This document shows, one piece after another, positions 5,145 to 6,204 of a DNA stretch of 6,204 bases; within the stretch, counting starts at the first letter, position 1, and the number at the start of each line of letters is the position of its first letter. The stretch covers positions 1-6,204 of the forward strand of contig CAUDYH010000082.1 of the NCBI GenBank assembly GCA_958453575.1. The letters are read 5' to 3'. The position numbers and the translations under genes were made by a program. This stretch comes from an uncultured Collinsella sp. (lineage in GTDB: Bacteria; Actinomycetota; Coriobacteriia; Coriobacteriales; Coriobacteriaceae). Below the pieces are notes generated by a model. It made no database searches. It was not told the DNA's origin and was given only the letters and a program-made list of their open reading frames with translations.

Positions 5145-6204
5145 ATGGTCGCATTCGATCGCAATCCGCAAGACTTCAAGTATCTGCGCCTGCTGTCGAG
5201 ACAGTTTCCCACCGAGCAATCCGCGTTTACCGAGATCATCAATCTCTCGGCCATCCTCAACCTGCCCAAGGGCACCGAGCACTTTATGAGCGACCTGCAT
5301 GGCGAATACGAAGCCTTCATGCACATCCTCAACAACTGCTCGGGCGTCGTACGCGAGCATGTCGACGAGATCTTTGGCGACACGCTCACCTTTTATGAAA
5401 AGGGCGAGCTGTGCACGCTCATCTACTACCCGCGCGAGAAGATCGAGCTGGTCCGCAGCCAGCACGAGGACTCACCTACCTGGTATAAAACCATGCTCGA
5501 CCAGCTTATTGTGGTTGCCCGCTCGCTTTCGAGCCGCTATACCCGCTCCAAGGTGCGTAAGGCCATCCCGCGCGATTACGCCTACATCATCGACGAGCTG
5601 CTGCACACGCATCCGGACGAGAACAACTATCGCGTGCGCTATCACGAGCGCATCGTGGAGTCCATTCTGGAGACCGCCAGCGCCGACGACTTTATCGAGT
5701 CGCTTGCCTCGCTCATCAAGCGCCTGGCCGTCGACCACCTGCACCTGGTGGGCGACATCTTCGACCGCGGCGGCGGCGCGGCCAAGATTATGGACCGCCT
5801 GCTCACCTACCATTCGCTCGACATCCAGTGGGGCAATCACGACCTGCTGTGGATGGGCGCCGCTGCCGGCGAGCCCGCCTGCATCGCCACGGTGCTGCGC
5901 AACAACCTGCGCTACGACAACTACGAGATTCTCGAAAACGACTATGGCATCTCGCTGCGCGAGCTTGTCGCCTTCGCCGACGCCGCCTATATCGCCGGCG
6001 AGCCCATCAGCCCGCTGATCAAAGCCATCAACGTCCTGCTCTTTAAGCTCGAGGGCCAGATTATCCAGCGTCACCCGGAGTTCGACATGGCCGACCGCCT
6101 GCTGCTCGACAAGGTCGATCACGACGCCGGCACGGTCACCCTCGCCGACGGCAGCGTATGGCCGCTCACGACCAACGACTTCCCCACCGTCGATCCGACG
6201 GACC
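5145..6204 (+). CDS. fbp: Fructose-1,6-bisphosphatase class III, N-terminal part (3' truncated)
   Basis: The frame is open from ATG 5145 to the window edge (353 complete codons plus one base), about half of the roughly 650 residues usual for the Bacillus-type enzyme. It hydrolyses fructose 1,6-bisphosphate to fructose 6-phosphate in gluconeogenesis, in the cytoplasm. The metallophosphatase metal-binding motifs appear in order: MSDLHGEY (residues 48-55, with D50 and H52), VGDIFDRGG (202-210, with D204 and D207) and WGNHDLLWMG (from 229, with N231 and H232). Family-type stretches KYLRLLSRQFP at the start and RKAIPRDYAYIIDELLH near residue 145 agree. All expected catalytic residues of this half are intact. 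It is divergent from degV across a 320-base region full of repeats, which suggests regulated expression. Identification is firm; the C-terminal half cannot be judged. Confidence 0.95.
   Translation, partial: MVAFDRNPQDFKYLRLLSRQFPTEQSAFTEIINLSAILNLPKGTEHFMSDLHGEYEAFMHILNNCSGVVREHVDEIFGDTLTFYEKGELCTLIYYPREKIELVRSQHEDSPTWYKTMLDQLIVVARSLSSRYTRSKVRKAIPRDYAYIIDELLHTHPDENNYRVRYHERIVESILETASADDFIESLASLIKRLAVDHLHLVGDIFDRGGGAAKIMDRLLTYHSLDIQWGNHDLLWMGAAAGEPACIATVLRNNLRYDNYEILENDYGISLRELVAFADAAYIAGEPISPLIKAINVLLFKLEGQIIQRHPEFDMADRLLLDKVDHDAGTVTLADGSVWPLTTNDFPTVDPTD

Noticed and set aside
5299..6018. Plus-strand open frame of 239 codons in another frame of fbp
   Set aside because: Its composition is Ser/Thr/Arg/Ala-rich as expected from a frame-shifted reading of GC-rich codons, and the fbp frame has all catalytic motifs.
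5472..6122. Minus-strand open frame of 216 codons inside fbp
   Set aside because: It is antisense to a clearly recognised phosphatase with intact motifs. A GC-rich shadow.
1..6204. CRISPR array, tRNA, rRNA, insertion sequence or phage signal
   Set aside because: No regularly spaced repeats, no tRNA-like cloverleaf or rRNA stretch noticed, no transposase or terminal repeats, and gene composition is uniform across the window.

Overview
The window looks like an ordinary chromosomal segment from a high-GC actinobacterium. The gene set and codon use fit a gut member of the Coriobacteriia, with Collinsella the closest guess. That placement rests on GC-rich third positions, a class III fructose-bisphosphatase, a DegV protein and a conserved TIM-barrel protein. 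It is inferred from recognition, not from a search. I see no phage, transposon, CRISPR, tRNA or rRNA.

Layout: (1) Positions 1-1235 (+) hold the C-terminal part of a methionyl-tRNA-synthetase-like protein whose KMSKS loop, methionine pocket and anticodon-reading residues all look altered. (2) Positions 1272-2375 (+) hold an RsmB/NOP-type RNA cytosine-5 methyltransferase, 36 bases downstream and probably in the same operon. (3) Positions 2400-2570 (-) hold a short gene for a 56-residue single-span membrane protein, convergent with the methyltransferase. (4) Positions 2571-2761 are a divergent intergenic region with a large inverted repeat and a possible near-leaderless promoter. (5) Positions 2762-3853 (+) encode a KDPG-aldolase-like TIM-barrel protein of unknown function with long extra N- and C-terminal tails, closed by a clear rho-independent terminator at 3865-3897. 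(6) Positions 3934-4824 (-) encode a DegV/FakB-type fatty-acid-binding protein. (7) Positions 4825-5144 are a 320-base divergent intergenic region rich in palindromes, with four copies of the heptamer TTTACCA. (8) From 5145 (+) to the window edge runs the N-terminal part of class III fructose-1,6-bisphosphatase.

The genes do not form one pathway. The first two both act on RNA or tRNA-related processes. DegV (exogenous fatty-acid use) and Fbp (gluconeogenesis) are divergent and share one control region, so they may be co-regulated with carbon source. The most unusual item is the MetRS-like paralogue with apparently lost signature residues. I did not find a convincing new multi-gene system.
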